Part shown: positions 1-11,654 of the stretch, one piece after another
Layout: every line of letters starts with the position of its first letter
Position numbering within the stretch: the stretch's first letter is position 1
Source of the DNA: Nocardia asiatica NBRC 100129
Lineage (GTDB): Bacteria > Actinomycetota > Actinomycetes > Mycobacteriales > Mycobacteriaceae
NCBI RefSeq assembly: GCF_000308415.1
Contig: NZ_BAFS01000226.1
Location: forward strand, 1 to 60,001
Length of the DNA: 60,001 bases
Direction of reading: 5' to 3'
Made by a program: the position numbers and the translations under genes
Notes under the pieces: generated by a model
What the model was told of the DNA's origin: nothing
The model's input: only the letters and a program-made list of their open reading frames with translations
Database searches by the model: none

Positions 1-1
1 C

Positions 2-3499
<3,498 letters not shown>

Positions 3500-3511
3500 G
3501 TTGCTGAACTG

Positions 3512-3555
3512 ACGCCGGGCTGGATCGCTCTATCAGAGAGAGCGACCCAGCCCGG
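3512..3555 (+). terminator. Hairpin terminator after kgd
   Basis: Starting 13 bases after the kgd stop are two arms of about 19 bases (3512-3530 and 3537-3555), complementary apart from one G-T-type mismatch, around a short loop. The stem is very GC-rich and is followed by a short T run (gcgttttcgc). It fits intrinsic termination of kgd. Confidence 0.75.
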
Positions 3556-3693
3556 CGTTCGCGTTTTCGCGGCATGACGGCTGATGGCGCCCAACCGAGT
3601 CTCGCTGTCGTAGCGAAGAAGTGTGGGGCAGAACCGTTGCCTCGCAAGCTTCCCGAATCGAATCCCGATCCGCTGTCCACAGCTACAACGCGT

Positions 3694-4086
3694 CTACACC
3701 TTCACTATCTCGATCTCTGTGCCGCACAGCAAGGCCATATCCTCAGGGTCCGATGTCACCACCGTGACCAGCCCGCGAACCGAGCGAGCGGTTGCCGCGA
3801 GAACGGCATCGATCGCGTACTTGTGGCCGCTCAGCCCGTGTTCCCGCAACAGTGCGGCACCCTGCGCGGCCAACTCACGGGTGACGGCGTGCACATCAAT
3901 CTGTGACAGAGTCCAGGCGATCCGGGCCGGATGCACTTTGTTGTAGTCGGCTTCCACTGTCGTCATCGCCGTGGTCGCCACGCGCACGCCGTCCTCTTTG
4001 GCCGCCTGCACCCATGCGAGCATTCGGCGATTCTTCCGATACAGCATCGACAGCCCTTCACTGTCGAGAAACAGCACATCCGGCAT
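3694..4086 (-). CDS. vapC: PIN-domain ribonuclease toxin (VapC-like)
   Basis: 130 residues, the usual VapC length. The PIN acidic residues are visible: D8 in LFLDSEG, E45 in TTVEAD, D93 in YAIDAVLAATA and D113 in VTSDPEDM. VapC toxins are Mg-dependent RNases that cut tRNA or rRNA and are held inactive by a cognate VapB. The ATG overlaps the stop of the upstream antitoxin by one base (TGATG), which is the normal coupling in vapBC operons. The start is fixed by that overlap. A second, decayed copy of the same toxin type lies at 8591-8710. Confidence 0.85.
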   Translation of the reverse strand: MPDVLFLDSEGLSMLYRKNRRMLAWVQAAKEDGVRVATTAMTTVEADYNKVHPARIAWTLSQIDVHAVTRELAAQGAALLREHGLSGHKYAIDAVLAATARSVRGLVTVVTSDPEDMALLCGTEIEIVKV

Positions 4087-4343
4087 CAGGCAGCCGATCC
4101 GCGCGAACCACGACGACGCCGCTCGAAACCCAATTCCGCCCGCGCCTGATCGATCTCCGCACGTGTCAGCGGCTCGTTGTCCTTCTCGAAATCGGCCACC
4201 AGCTCACCGAGCTTGTCCATCGCGACACGCTGCTCCAACGCCTCGGCGACGTAGGCGGAGAAGCCACCCGGGCCGACATAGGCCCGAGCCTGCTCGGCAA
4301 GGTCTTCAGGGAGACTGATCGAGTACTTCTTGCTACCACCCAT
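4086..4343 (-). CDS. vapB: VapB-like antitoxin with N-terminal ribbon-helix-helix
   Basis: 85 residues from the ATG at 4343; a longer in-frame reading upstream is unsupported. The N-terminus (KKYSISLPEDLAEQAR) looks like a ribbon-helix-helix DNA-binding strand and helix, and the C-terminal half (LTRAEIDQARAELG, then an Arg-rich tail) looks like a toxin-binding segment. It lies directly upstream of the PIN toxin with a one-base overlap. Such antitoxins usually repress their own operon; the short AT-rich stretch 4344-4380 (gctactaatgctaccattggta) contains repeated TGCTACYA-like half-sites that could be its operator (inference). Confidence 0.8.
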   Translation of the reverse strand: MGGSKKYSISLPEDLAEQARAYVGPGGFSAYVAEALEQRVAMDKLGELVADFEKDNEPLTRAEIDQARAELGFERRRRGSRGSAA

Positions 4344-4477
4344 GCTACTAATGCTACCATTGGTAATACACCGGCCGAATGACGATAGAATGCGGTGGCA
4401 AGAGGCAATGGTTATGCGGCCGATCGCATCGGAAGTGGGGTCGCGCCGCCCATTCGGCATGGCTACCATCGGACGCG

Positions 4478-5455
4478 ATGCATATCGACTTGATGCTCGA
4501 TTCACTCGACGGGCTGTCCGTGGGAGACGCGCTGGGTGCGGAATTCCCCATCATGGGCCGGGCGATATCGGATCTTCGGGCAGGAGATCTTGCTACCCGG
4601 CAGTGGGGGTGGACCGATGACACCGAAATGGCCTGCACCGTAGTCGCCGAACTCTCCGATCACGGTCGAATCGATCAGGATCGGCTTGCCGCCGCTTTCG
4701 CGCGACGGTTCGATCCGCGCCGTGACTACGGCTTCCTCGCGGTCGACACATTGCGTCGCATCCGCGACGGCGTGCACTGGCGGCAAGCAGCCGGAGCCGC
4801 TTTCGACCACCAAGGATCCTGTGGCAACGGCGCGGCCATGCGAGTCGCCCCGCTGGGCGCCTTCTACGCCGGAGATCCGGAAACAATTGTCGCCGAGGTT
4901 GTTCGGTCGGCGCAGGTGACGCATCTGCATCCCGAAGGAGTCCTCGGCGCTGTCGCGGTGGCACTCGCGGCCGGTCAGGCCGCTCATGCCCGCCTGCTCG
5001 GGACGCAGCCGACAGCAGAGGAATTCATCACCGCTGTCCTCGACCGCCTCGACGACGGTGAGACCAGCCGACTGATCCGCCGTGCTCGCACGCTGCTCGG
5101 AGCCTCCGCCGAGCAGGCAGCGGAGGAACTCGGTAACGGATCTCTGGTCACCGCACAGAACACGGTGCCCTTCACGATGTGGGTCGCGGCGACGCATCTG
5201 ACCGATTACCCAGCTGCGATCACCACATGTATCGCGGCAGACGGAGACATCGACACCACGAGCGCCATTGTCGGCGGAATCGTCGCTGCCTACGCCGGCA
5301 CCGGCTCCCGCCCCGGTCGAATCGCCGGGGTGCCACAGACCTGGCTTGCCACGCGAGAACCATTGCCCAGCTGGCTCAGCCCCGCCCTTCGAGCACGACG
5401 ACGCGAGAAATCGATGTCCGGCCGCGTTCGAAAGTGGTTGACCGGCGCGTCGTAA
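4478..5455 (+). CDS. ADP-ribosylglycohydrolase (DraG/ARH family)
   Basis: 325 residues from ATG 4478; earlier in-frame codons extend into the vapB promoter and are not supported. Signatures of the ADP-ribosyl-hydrolase fold are present: GDALGAEFP near residues 16-24, TDDTE at 46-50 (metal ligands), SCGNGAAMR near 118-126, HLHPEG near 150, and DGDIDTTS at 255-262, which is the second metal site. The enzymes remove ADP-ribose from proteins or small molecules using two Mg ions. It is divergent from vapBC and next to an IS remnant, so it belongs to the accessory island. Its substrate cannot be told from sequence. Confidence 0.85.
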   Translation: MHIDLMLDSLDGLSVGDALGAEFPIMGRAISDLRAGDLATRQWGWTDDTEMACTVVAELSDHGRIDQDRLAAAFARRFDPRRDYGFLAVDTLRRIRDGVHWRQAAGAAFDHQGSCGNGAAMRVAPLGAFYAGDPETIVAEVVRSAQVTHLHPEGVLGAVAVALAAGQAAHARLLGTQPTAEEFITAVLDRLDDGETSRLIRRARTLLGASAEQAAEELGNGSLVTAQNTVPFTMWVAATHLTDYPAAITTCIAADGDIDTTSAIVGGIVAAYAGTGSRPGRIAGVPQTWLATREPLPSWLSPALRARRREKSMSGRVRKWLTGAS

Positions 5456-5482
5456 GCAGGTCGGTTGTGACTGCCGGGCCGC

Positions 5483-5976
5483 TTATACGGTCGCCACTGC
5501 ACCGACAGCGTTGGGCAATGACCCAGCGGACGCCACGACCTGGGCGTCGAGCTCGGCTGCCATGAGGGAGACCTGGGATTTGGAAAGCTTCGTCACGCCA
5601 AGCGATTCCACCAGCTTCTCCATCCGGCGTGTCGAGACGCCGAGCAGATAACAGGTCGCCACGACCGAGGTGAGTGCGCGTTCGGCGCGTTTGCGGCGTT
5701 CGAGCAGCCAGTCCGGGAAATAGCTGCCGGATCGCAGCTTCGGGACAGCGACGTCGTGCCGACACGAGTGTCGAAGTCGTGGTGGCGGTAACCGTTGCGG
5801 GAGTTGACCCGCTCGGTGGAGCGTTCGCCGTAGCCGGCACCGCAGACCGCGTCGGCCTCGGCGCTCATCAACGCCTGGATGAACGTCGACATCATGCTGC
5901 GCAGCAGATCAGGACTCGCGACGGCGAGTTGATCAGACAGCATCTTCGAGGGGCCGATAGGCTGGACAGCGGTCAT
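5483..5976 (-). pseudogene. IS256-family (Mutator-type) transposase, truncated and frameshifted
   Basis: From ATG 5976 the frame reads the N-terminal segment of IS256-type transposases (LRSMMSTFIQALMSAEADA, then GYGERSTERVNSRNGYRHHDFDTRVGT). Near 5758 the homologous frame shifts: a second frame continues with VPKLRSGSYFPDWLLE and TSVVATCYLLGVSTRRMEKL and then LSKSQVS, ending at a stop at 5483-5485. About four bases appear to be missing at the junction. All DDE catalytic residues of the C-terminal two-thirds are absent. The element is therefore dead. The other end of the element may be near 6088-6112, where gtacaccactctgctgga resembles IS256-type termini. Confidence 0.88.
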
Positions 5977-6226
5977 CGCGTGGTTCTCCTTCGAGTGACT
6001 TTGGTCGGTCTCTTGAAGGATCACGCGGTGACCGTCCTCTATCCGGCTACGACACGCTCAGACATTGCTGGCGTCCGCTCGTACACCACTCTGCTGGACT
6101 CAACCGCAGCGACATCGGATTTTTAAACCACAGTCGTCGACGGGGGATCACGCCGGGCTAATCCCGCTCAACCATCGGACCGACAGGAATGATCGTCGGA
6201 GTATGCAGGATAACGCTTGCTACGAG

Positions 6227-8308
6227 TTACGGCTGCGACCGACTTTCGACAATATCTACTCTCGAGAGTTCCTTATAGGACTTTCCGTCGACGGTATGCC
6301 ACCCGATGGGTCCGTTGGTTTGCACACCTTTCATTACGTTCGCAGCATCTGACGCCGAATCAAATAGCTCGTCTCGATTGAGAAGCAATTTTCCGTCATG
6401 AGGGACGAACACCAACGAATCCAAGAAATTTTGTCTGGTATCCCGGTAGCGCGGTGCTAGTGAGGGAGTATCACCAGCCGATGCAGTAGAACCCTTCAGA
6501 ACTAGGAATCCGCCATCACAACGCCGTCCGTGTGCCAATGCTCCTCGTGCCTGCAAGACGAACACCGGCTCCGCACTGGATGGTCCCTGCTGCGCAGGAT
6601 CCGATGCCGACTCCAGCTCGATGTGATCAACGCGCTTCAAGGCGAGCCGCACAATATTTTCTGCACTCTCTGGTTGATGAAGTTTTTTGGCGACTTTTTG
6701 CTGATTATTCTTGGAAAGATCGGCGGGCATGTACATGTTGATCTGATCGGTCAAAGCCTTCAGGACACAATTCGTCAGGAAGCCCACTCTTCCGAGCTGG
6801 GGCGACCAGTCCGCGTCGACATGGGCAATCGTCGAACTATCCAGCATTTGGAATACTGCGTGGGTGATCAGCCGATTCCCATGCACTGCAACAGTTTTCA
6901 TGCGTTCGTCACATGATGCGTCGACCTCGCCTAGGGTATTTTCAACCAAGCGAAGGACCTGGATTCGTCGCCATACCTCCACAACAGAAGTACGTGAATT
7001 GAACAGCCCTCGGTAGAGCGCCGCTTTCGTCGACTCCCAGATTCTGCTTATCTCCGTCTTTGCCACGCAGGCCAACTCAGCGGACTCTGCACAGGCCATG
7101 GCCGCGACAGCCTCCACCACCGAACATTCACGTCTGCCAGGTGATAGGTGGTCTGTACTACGGAGTATATACTCCATGTCATAGGTGAGTCGGAAGTCGT
7201 CGCGTAGGCGAATCTGATTAGGCTCCAGCGCAAGGTAGTCCCGCGAATAGATCCTATTTTGTGAATTTGCCGCGAAAGTCACAGTCGAGCCGAACCCTTC
7301 AGGACAATCCGCCAGTGCAATGAATCGGACGGCGACCTGAGCTATTGCTACAGCTTCCGGATTGTCTTTGCGAGCCCGGTGTATCTGCGTAACCGTTTGA
7401 GCGCCATTGACGATACTGACATTTGTGAAGCGGAAGAATGTCTCGTCGCCCGATATGCCCGGCGCTTGCGGCCAATCCTCACAAAGGATAGTCAGTCCAT
7501 TGTGCAGATACCAGAACTTTTTTGGCTCATCGAGGAGGGTTCGGTATATTGATTCGTTTATGTCGGTCACACCCAGTGAGGTGCGAAGGTTTTCATCGAA
7601 GAGTTTCGTTCCGTAGCGTTCATACCATTCCGCGAGGGCACCAGCGGATATCCTTCCGTAGATCGCCCGGTACGGTCCCATAACTTGCCGCCAACCGTAG
7701 AGACTGGCTTCAACGCTGGGTGATCTTGTTTGGGACTCCAGAACAATTTGTCGATGGAAATCGCGGAGGCGAATTTGCTTCTTGGTGATGAAGCCCGGAC
7801 CAGCAAGCCTTCTAGCGAAGACCTCCTCGACATTGTCGTCGATATTCCGATCAGATGTTGCAGCAACTACGAGAACAACCGAAACACCGGGCTTATTCAA
7901 AAGGGGGCGGAGTTGTGGCAACATCGCTGCGGCACGCTTGTTCTCACGATGAAAGCGGCCTTCCCTCAGGCAGTCCAGGCCATCCAGCATCTTGTGCGCC
8001 TCGGAGACGTCAATGACCTTATTCCCGTTGTCGTGCCACTTTGCCTGGACCAGATAGATCGTACTGCCATCCGGGTGTACAGCGATCGCATCGATGCCAT
8101 CGTCCTGGCTTCCGTCTGTGCCGCATTCGGCTGCCTCTCGGACGTCGGAGCCGGTCAAGATCCGAACAGCCATCGCGGCCAAACCCCGCGACAACAGCTG
8201 CTTGGTGTTCTCCGAACCGTTCCGATGGACATGTGGAACGTAGTCACGCTGAACAGCCAAACTGAGCTGCGAAATCTGAAGCTTGGTCTCGTATCCCCCA
8301 GCGGTCAT
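6227..8308 (-). CDS. AIPR-family abortive-infection protein with nuclease-like N-terminus and C-terminal DUF4357
   Basis: 693 residues. The N-terminal ~150 residues carry a PD-(D/E)xK-like signature: DDGID at 69-73 and a beta strand ending in QAK at 88-90. The middle carries the AIPR core: WYLHNGLTIL, then NVSIVNGAQTV and FAANSQNRI, which is the N-G-x-Q-T signature of AIPR proteins. The last ~110 residues (GALAHGRRCDGGFLVLKGS) resemble DUF4357. AIPR proteins are linked to abortive phage infection. Base composition is lower in GC than the neighbours (hand count 47% GC over 7141-7200), suggesting separate acquisition. It is a single gene, with no obvious partner within 300 bases. Confidence 0.8.
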   Translation of the reverse strand: MTAGGYETKLQISQLSLAVQRDYVPHVHRNGSENTKQLLSRGLAAMAVRILTGSDVREAAECGTDGSQDDGIDAIAVHPDGSTIYLVQAKWHDNGNKVIDVSEAHKMLDGLDCLREGRFHRENKRAAAMLPQLRPLLNKPGVSVVLVVAATSDRNIDDNVEEVFARRLAGPGFITKKQIRLRDFHRQIVLESQTRSPSVEASLYGWRQVMGPYRAIYGRISAGALAEWYERYGTKLFDENLRTSLGVTDINESIYRTLLDEPKKFWYLHNGLTILCEDWPQAPGISGDETFFRFTNVSIVNGAQTVTQIHRARKDNPEAVAIAQVAVRFIALADCPEGFGSTVTFAANSQNRIYSRDYLALEPNQIRLRDDFRLTYDMEYILRSTDHLSPGRRECSVVEAVAAMACAESAELACVAKTEISRIWESTKAALYRGLFNSRTSVVEVWRRIQVLRLVENTLGEVDASCDERMKTVAVHGNRLITHAVFQMLDSSTIAHVDADWSPQLGRVGFLTNCVLKALTDQINMYMPADLSKNNQQKVAKKLHQPESAENIVRLALKRVDHIELESASDPAQQGPSSAEPVFVLQARGALAHGRRCDGGFLVLKGSTASAGDTPSLAPRYRDTRQNFLDSLVFVPHDGKLLLNRDELFDSASDAANVMKGVQTNGPIGWHTVDGKSYKELSRVDIVESRSQP

Positions 8309-8473
8309 GACGGGAGAATCTACCCGATCGCGTCGCAGTTCGACCGGAGGGCGGATTGCGTTGAGACTGTCGAGCTTTCATGACCATGCAGCATCTTGAC
8401 GCGCGCAGTCGTGTAGGACGTGGATCGCCTTGGCCAGCAGCCCGGCCTCGTCCGGGCAGCAGGGCCGGTGTGC

Positions 8474-8509
8474 GTAGTACCTCCCCCGTCTTGACCTGGG
8501 AGGTACTAC
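8474..8509. repeat. Perfect 12-bp inverted repeat
   Basis: GTAGTACCTCCC at 8474-8485 is exactly complementary to 8498-8509 across a 12-base loop. It could be a transcription terminator, the end of a lost element, or a protein site. It lies 166 bases upstream of the AIPR start and over 460 bases beyond the kinase stop. Confidence 0.6.
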
Positions 8510-8590
8510 ATGTCCGCCCGGGCGGGCAGCCTCGCGGTATCGCATTTGGGCCCTCCCGTGATCCCGGTCAGACCATCCATGTAGCTCGTC

Positions 8591-8710
8591 CATTCACGGT
8601 TTCGCTCTCCGGGTCGCACAGCCAACCCATGCCCTCAGAGTCCGAGTCACCACCGTGACCGACCCGCGAACCGTAGTCGGCTCCCACCCCGCCATCGGCG
8701 TGGTTTCCAC
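8591..8710 (-). pseudogene. Relic of a second VapC-like PIN toxin
   Basis: The plus-strand text at 8633-8673 (gagtccgagtcaccaccgtgacc, split by one base relative to its match) closely follows 3746-3786 inside the intact vapC. The next segment, from 8674 (tagtcggctcccacc), follows 3944 onward in the same gene, so roughly 150 bases of the middle of the gene have been deleted. A missing base also breaks the frame. What remains encodes the C-terminal VTVVT strand and an internal piece. No ORF survives. Confidence 0.65.
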
Positions 8711-8972
8711 CGCCGAAATCGACCACCAGAACTGCGCGCCGCCGCATGTCGCGATCTATCATCGAGTGCCGATGAGGGTCCGTGCTCCACCAGAAGGGGG
8801 CACCCTATCCGCCCGGAGGTCGTTACGAGTTCGAAGCGCGCGGAGGAAGATGTGACGCATACTGGGCTGTGGGAGAGGACTGCACGTCGGCGGAAGGGGG
8901 ACTGCGGTGCGGGTATTGGCCTAACCTGGGATAACTCTGCGCTCGTCCACAGCGCGCGCCCCACGCAAGCCT

Positions 8973-10409
8973 TCACGATCTCGCCCGACGAATGCCCTCG
9001 ATCATTTCACCCAACTCCACCACTCGCCGGTCCGCGGCCCCGTACCGCGACTCCATCTGAACCTGCAACCGCTCCAAGCGAGCCCACGCCGCGTCCAGCT
9101 CGCCGAGGTGTACCTGGCAGACCGCGAGGTGGCGCTGGCAGTGCATGACCTGGTCGTCGTATGGTCCGCGTTCGGCGGTGAGGTCGTCGATCAGCATGCG
9201 ATAGTGTTCGGCGGCCTCATGGTGACTGCTCGCTTCCGCACGCAGGTCGGCGAGCTTCACGCGGGCGTCGACCACATCGGCGTCACGCGCGCCGAGCAGG
9301 GGGATCGCGGCCGCCACGACCGTTTTCAATTCGCGAATCGCCGGATGGTAGCGGGATTCGTCGGCGAGATGACGCGCCCGATCGATCGCCCGGTGCAGAT
9401 CCGCGCGGCTGAAATCATCGGTCGGAATGGCGCCTGCCGATGAGTCTGTTGCGGGGTGGTCGAGCACTGCGGGCCCGAGCGTGGTGGTCGACATATGCGG
9501 CTGGGATGAAGCGCTCACCGCGAGCGCGTACAACCGTGCGGGACTGTACGCGTCATCGACCAGGGCACCGAGTTCGGTCGCGTGCCGCATCAGCACCGCG
9601 TGCACGATTCCCGCGCTCGCCGGCCGACTCTCAGGCTTCTTCTCCAGCATGCACATGACGGCCCCAGCCAGATCGGCTGGTATCTCGGGTCGCTCGGCGC
9701 GGATGTCCGGGGCAGGCCGGGAGACTTGGTTAGTCCACACCGTGAACGGGTTATCCCCCGCCATCACGCGATCGCCGGTGAGCAATTCGTGCAGGATCAG
9801 CCCTAAGGCATAGAGGTCGGTCTGCGGCGTCACCTCACGCGCTTCGATCTGTTCGGGTGCCATGAACGCGGGCGTGCCGATGGTCTGCCCGGTGCTGGTG
9901 TAGCGGCTGCGGCCGGAATCGGGGGCCACGGCCAGCCCGAAGTCGAGCACCTTGACGGTCCCGTTGTGGCAGAGCATGAGATTCGATGGTTTGAGGTCGC
10001 GGTGATAGATGCGATGCCGGTGCGTCGCTGCGAGGACCGCGGCAACCTGCGCGCCGAGGGCGGCGACAACTCCGATCGGCAGTGGACCGTGTCGGGCGAG
10101 CAGATTCTCGAACGTATCGCCCTCGACGAATTCCATGACGAGGAACGGCCGATGTCCATCATCCTCGACAGTTCCCGCGTCATGGATCGCCGGCATTCCG
10201 GGGTGGCTGACACTCGCCATCACCTCCGCTTCCCGCAAGAAGCGTTTGGTCCACTCGGGGTCGGCATCGAGGTTCACATGCGGGAGTTTCACCGCTATCC
10301 GGCGCTTCAGGTTTCGGTCGAACCCCTCATAGACCTGCCCCATCCCGCCGGCCGCAACCGAGCGGACGAGCTCGTACCGATCGCCGACAACCTGCGGGTG
10401 CACCGCCAT
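8973..10409 (-). CDS. Soluble Ser/Thr protein kinase (PknB-type) with C-terminal TPR-like region
   Basis: 478 residues from ATG 10409; an upstream in-frame extension would run into the preceding gene. The kinase domain spans about residues 11-285: Gly-rich loop AAGGMGQVYEG (19-29), Lys41 in AVKL, HRDLKPSN (136-143), DFGLA (156-160), and MAPE (183-186). All catalytic residues are present. The C-terminal half (about 350-478) has helical repeats with TPR-like spacing. No membrane segment is seen, unlike most actinobacterial Pkn proteins, so it should be cytosolic. It is the last gene of a leftward operon behind two methylase-type genes (35-bp gap), which recalls the kinase-plus-methylase pairing of Pgl/BREX-2. 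Confidence 0.88.
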   Translation of the reverse strand: MAVHPQVVGDRYELVRSVAAGGMGQVYEGFDRNLKRRIAVKLPHVNLDADPEWTKRFLREAEVMASVSHPGMPAIHDAGTVEDDGHRPFLVMEFVEGDTFENLLARHGPLPIGVVAALGAQVAAVLAATHRHRIYHRDLKPSNLMLCHNGTVKVLDFGLAVAPDSGRSRYTSTGQTIGTPAFMAPEQIEAREVTPQTDLYALGLILHELLTGDRVMAGDNPFTVWTNQVSRPAPDIRAERPEIPADLAGAVMCMLEKKPESRPASAGIVHAVLMRHATELGALVDDAYSPARLYALAVSASSQPHMSTTTLGPAVLDHPATDSSAGAIPTDDFSRADLHRAIDRARHLADESRYHPAIRELKTVVAAAIPLLGARDADVVDARVKLADLRAEASSHHEAAEHYRMLIDDLTAERGPYDDQVMHCQRHLAVCQVHLGELDAAWARLERLQVQMESRYGAADRRVVELGEMIEGIRRARS

Positions 10410-10444
10410 CACCTCCGTGGATACACCGGGTCCGATATCCGAGA

Positions 10445-11573
10445 TCACGCGCTTTCGGCGCCCGGACGTAGACGCCCGGTCGACAACCCTTCGTAGCCGA
10501 TTCGCACCAACCGTTCGAGCTCCGTACGCCGCCGATGCCAAGCCTGCTCGAGCTCGCCCAACTTCGCGAAGGCGTCGGCATATCCGCGCTGTTCGGACAA
10601 CGGAAGCCGGGCGAAGCCCACCTCATACAGGTCGATGCTGTCACCTGCGGCACGGGTGAGCGCGGCCCGCAGTACCCCTGCGAGGAATCGGGAGTCGATC
10701 ACCCTCGCGTCGACCCGCAGCAGCTCGATGCCAGGACCGAGCAGCACACCGTCATCCGCGCACTGCCGTACCACCGATTCCCTCGCAACCACCGCGATGT
10801 CTCCCGCGCGTGTGATCACGGCACCGGGCACATCGGCGTCACCATGACGCGAGGGCGCACGACCCAGACGGATGTCCTTCACCGTCAGCATGGGTTTCGC
10901 GCCGTCACCGACCACCGTCGGCGGCGACTGGTGGAAACTCAGCGCACCTGCTTCGGCGAGTTCGCCGAGCGACACCATGCTGTGCGCGTCACCATTCGGC
11001 CGCAGGGGCGGCGGCGCTTCCACCGGCTGCTGCACGAGCATGGTGCGCAGCGCGGAGTACTCGTCGATCCATTCCGCGGTGGATCCGGCCGGCGCGAGGT
11101 CGACGCGCTCGTCGAGCCGATCCACCACGCGCACGGCATAGGGCGTCGCAGCGGGATGTAGCGGATTCGACCGGAAAGCCCGCCAGGCCGCTGCCGCACC
11201 CGCTGGGTCATCGGTCGCGTCGATGAGCAGCACATGATCGGGTCGATCACCGTCCGGCTCGCGCAACAGCCAATGATCCCGCCCACCAGGCGAGACCGGA
11301 GACGATGGCACGGAGTACACCCTGGCGCAGTAGGACACTACGCAGTGCCCGTGCCTGCCGACTTGTCGCCGCCGACGCGGGCATGAGCACCGCGACCGTC
11401 CCGGTCTCGGAAGCTCGGCCGAGGCAGTATCGCATCCAAGCTGTCGCTCCTTCGGCCGACGCCCACCGCCGGTCACCGTCGTTCCCGTGGTATCTCGGGT
11501 CGTATAGGGCCGCGTCGAGAGCTTGTTCGGCGAATTCGCGATCGCCGGGGTAGTCGGACGGTTCACGAGTCAC
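10445..11573 (-). pseudogene. Frameshifted methylase-like specificity protein without catalytic motifs
   Basis: The reading starts at ATG 11573 (MTREPSDYPGDREFAEQAL) and keeps homology to the C-terminal half of the neighbouring adenine methylase (GTVAVLMP, RSVLLRQGVLRAIVS). It then loses frame near 11283-11300. The other frame continues directly with GGRDHWLLREPDGDRP and runs to a stop at 10445. The second part looks like an HsdS-type target-recognition region (MLTVKDIRLGR, then ITRAGDIAVVAR, FLAGVLRAAL). Neither frame has the SAM-binding DPACGGG or the NPPY motif of the upstream paralogue. Joined, it would be about 375 residues. It could be a true inactivating mutation, a sequencing error, or less likely recoding. 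Confidence 0.75.
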
Positions 11574-11654
11574 GTCGATGCCTCCCCTCCTTCGCCACGT
11601 CAGAAAAACGGTAGCAGCGTGGCCCCGGACCAGCCCGATGAGCGAACCGTCTCG

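Larger units (their letters stand above)
8309..8972. other. Gene-poor spacer holding a hairpin and a toxin-gene relic
   Basis: About 660 bases between the AIPR gene start and the kinase stop. It contains a perfect 12-bp inverted repeat (8474-8509) and a decayed VapC-like segment (8591-8710). An ORF of 109 codons on the minus strand starts by ATGA overlap with the kinase stop (8976 to 8647), but its translation is Arg/Ser-rich, has no recognisable domain and crosses the relic, so it is not called as a gene. Confidence 0.5.

Noticed and set aside
5977..6226. A complete IS element around the transposase remnant
   Set aside because: Only one end resembling IS256-type termini was seen near 6088-6112. 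The other end and two-thirds of the transposase are missing, and no target duplication could be found.
8647..8976. A 109-codon minus-strand ORF starting at the kinase stop
   Set aside because: The ATGA overlap looks attractive, but the product is low-complexity and the frame crosses the VapC relic read in another frame.
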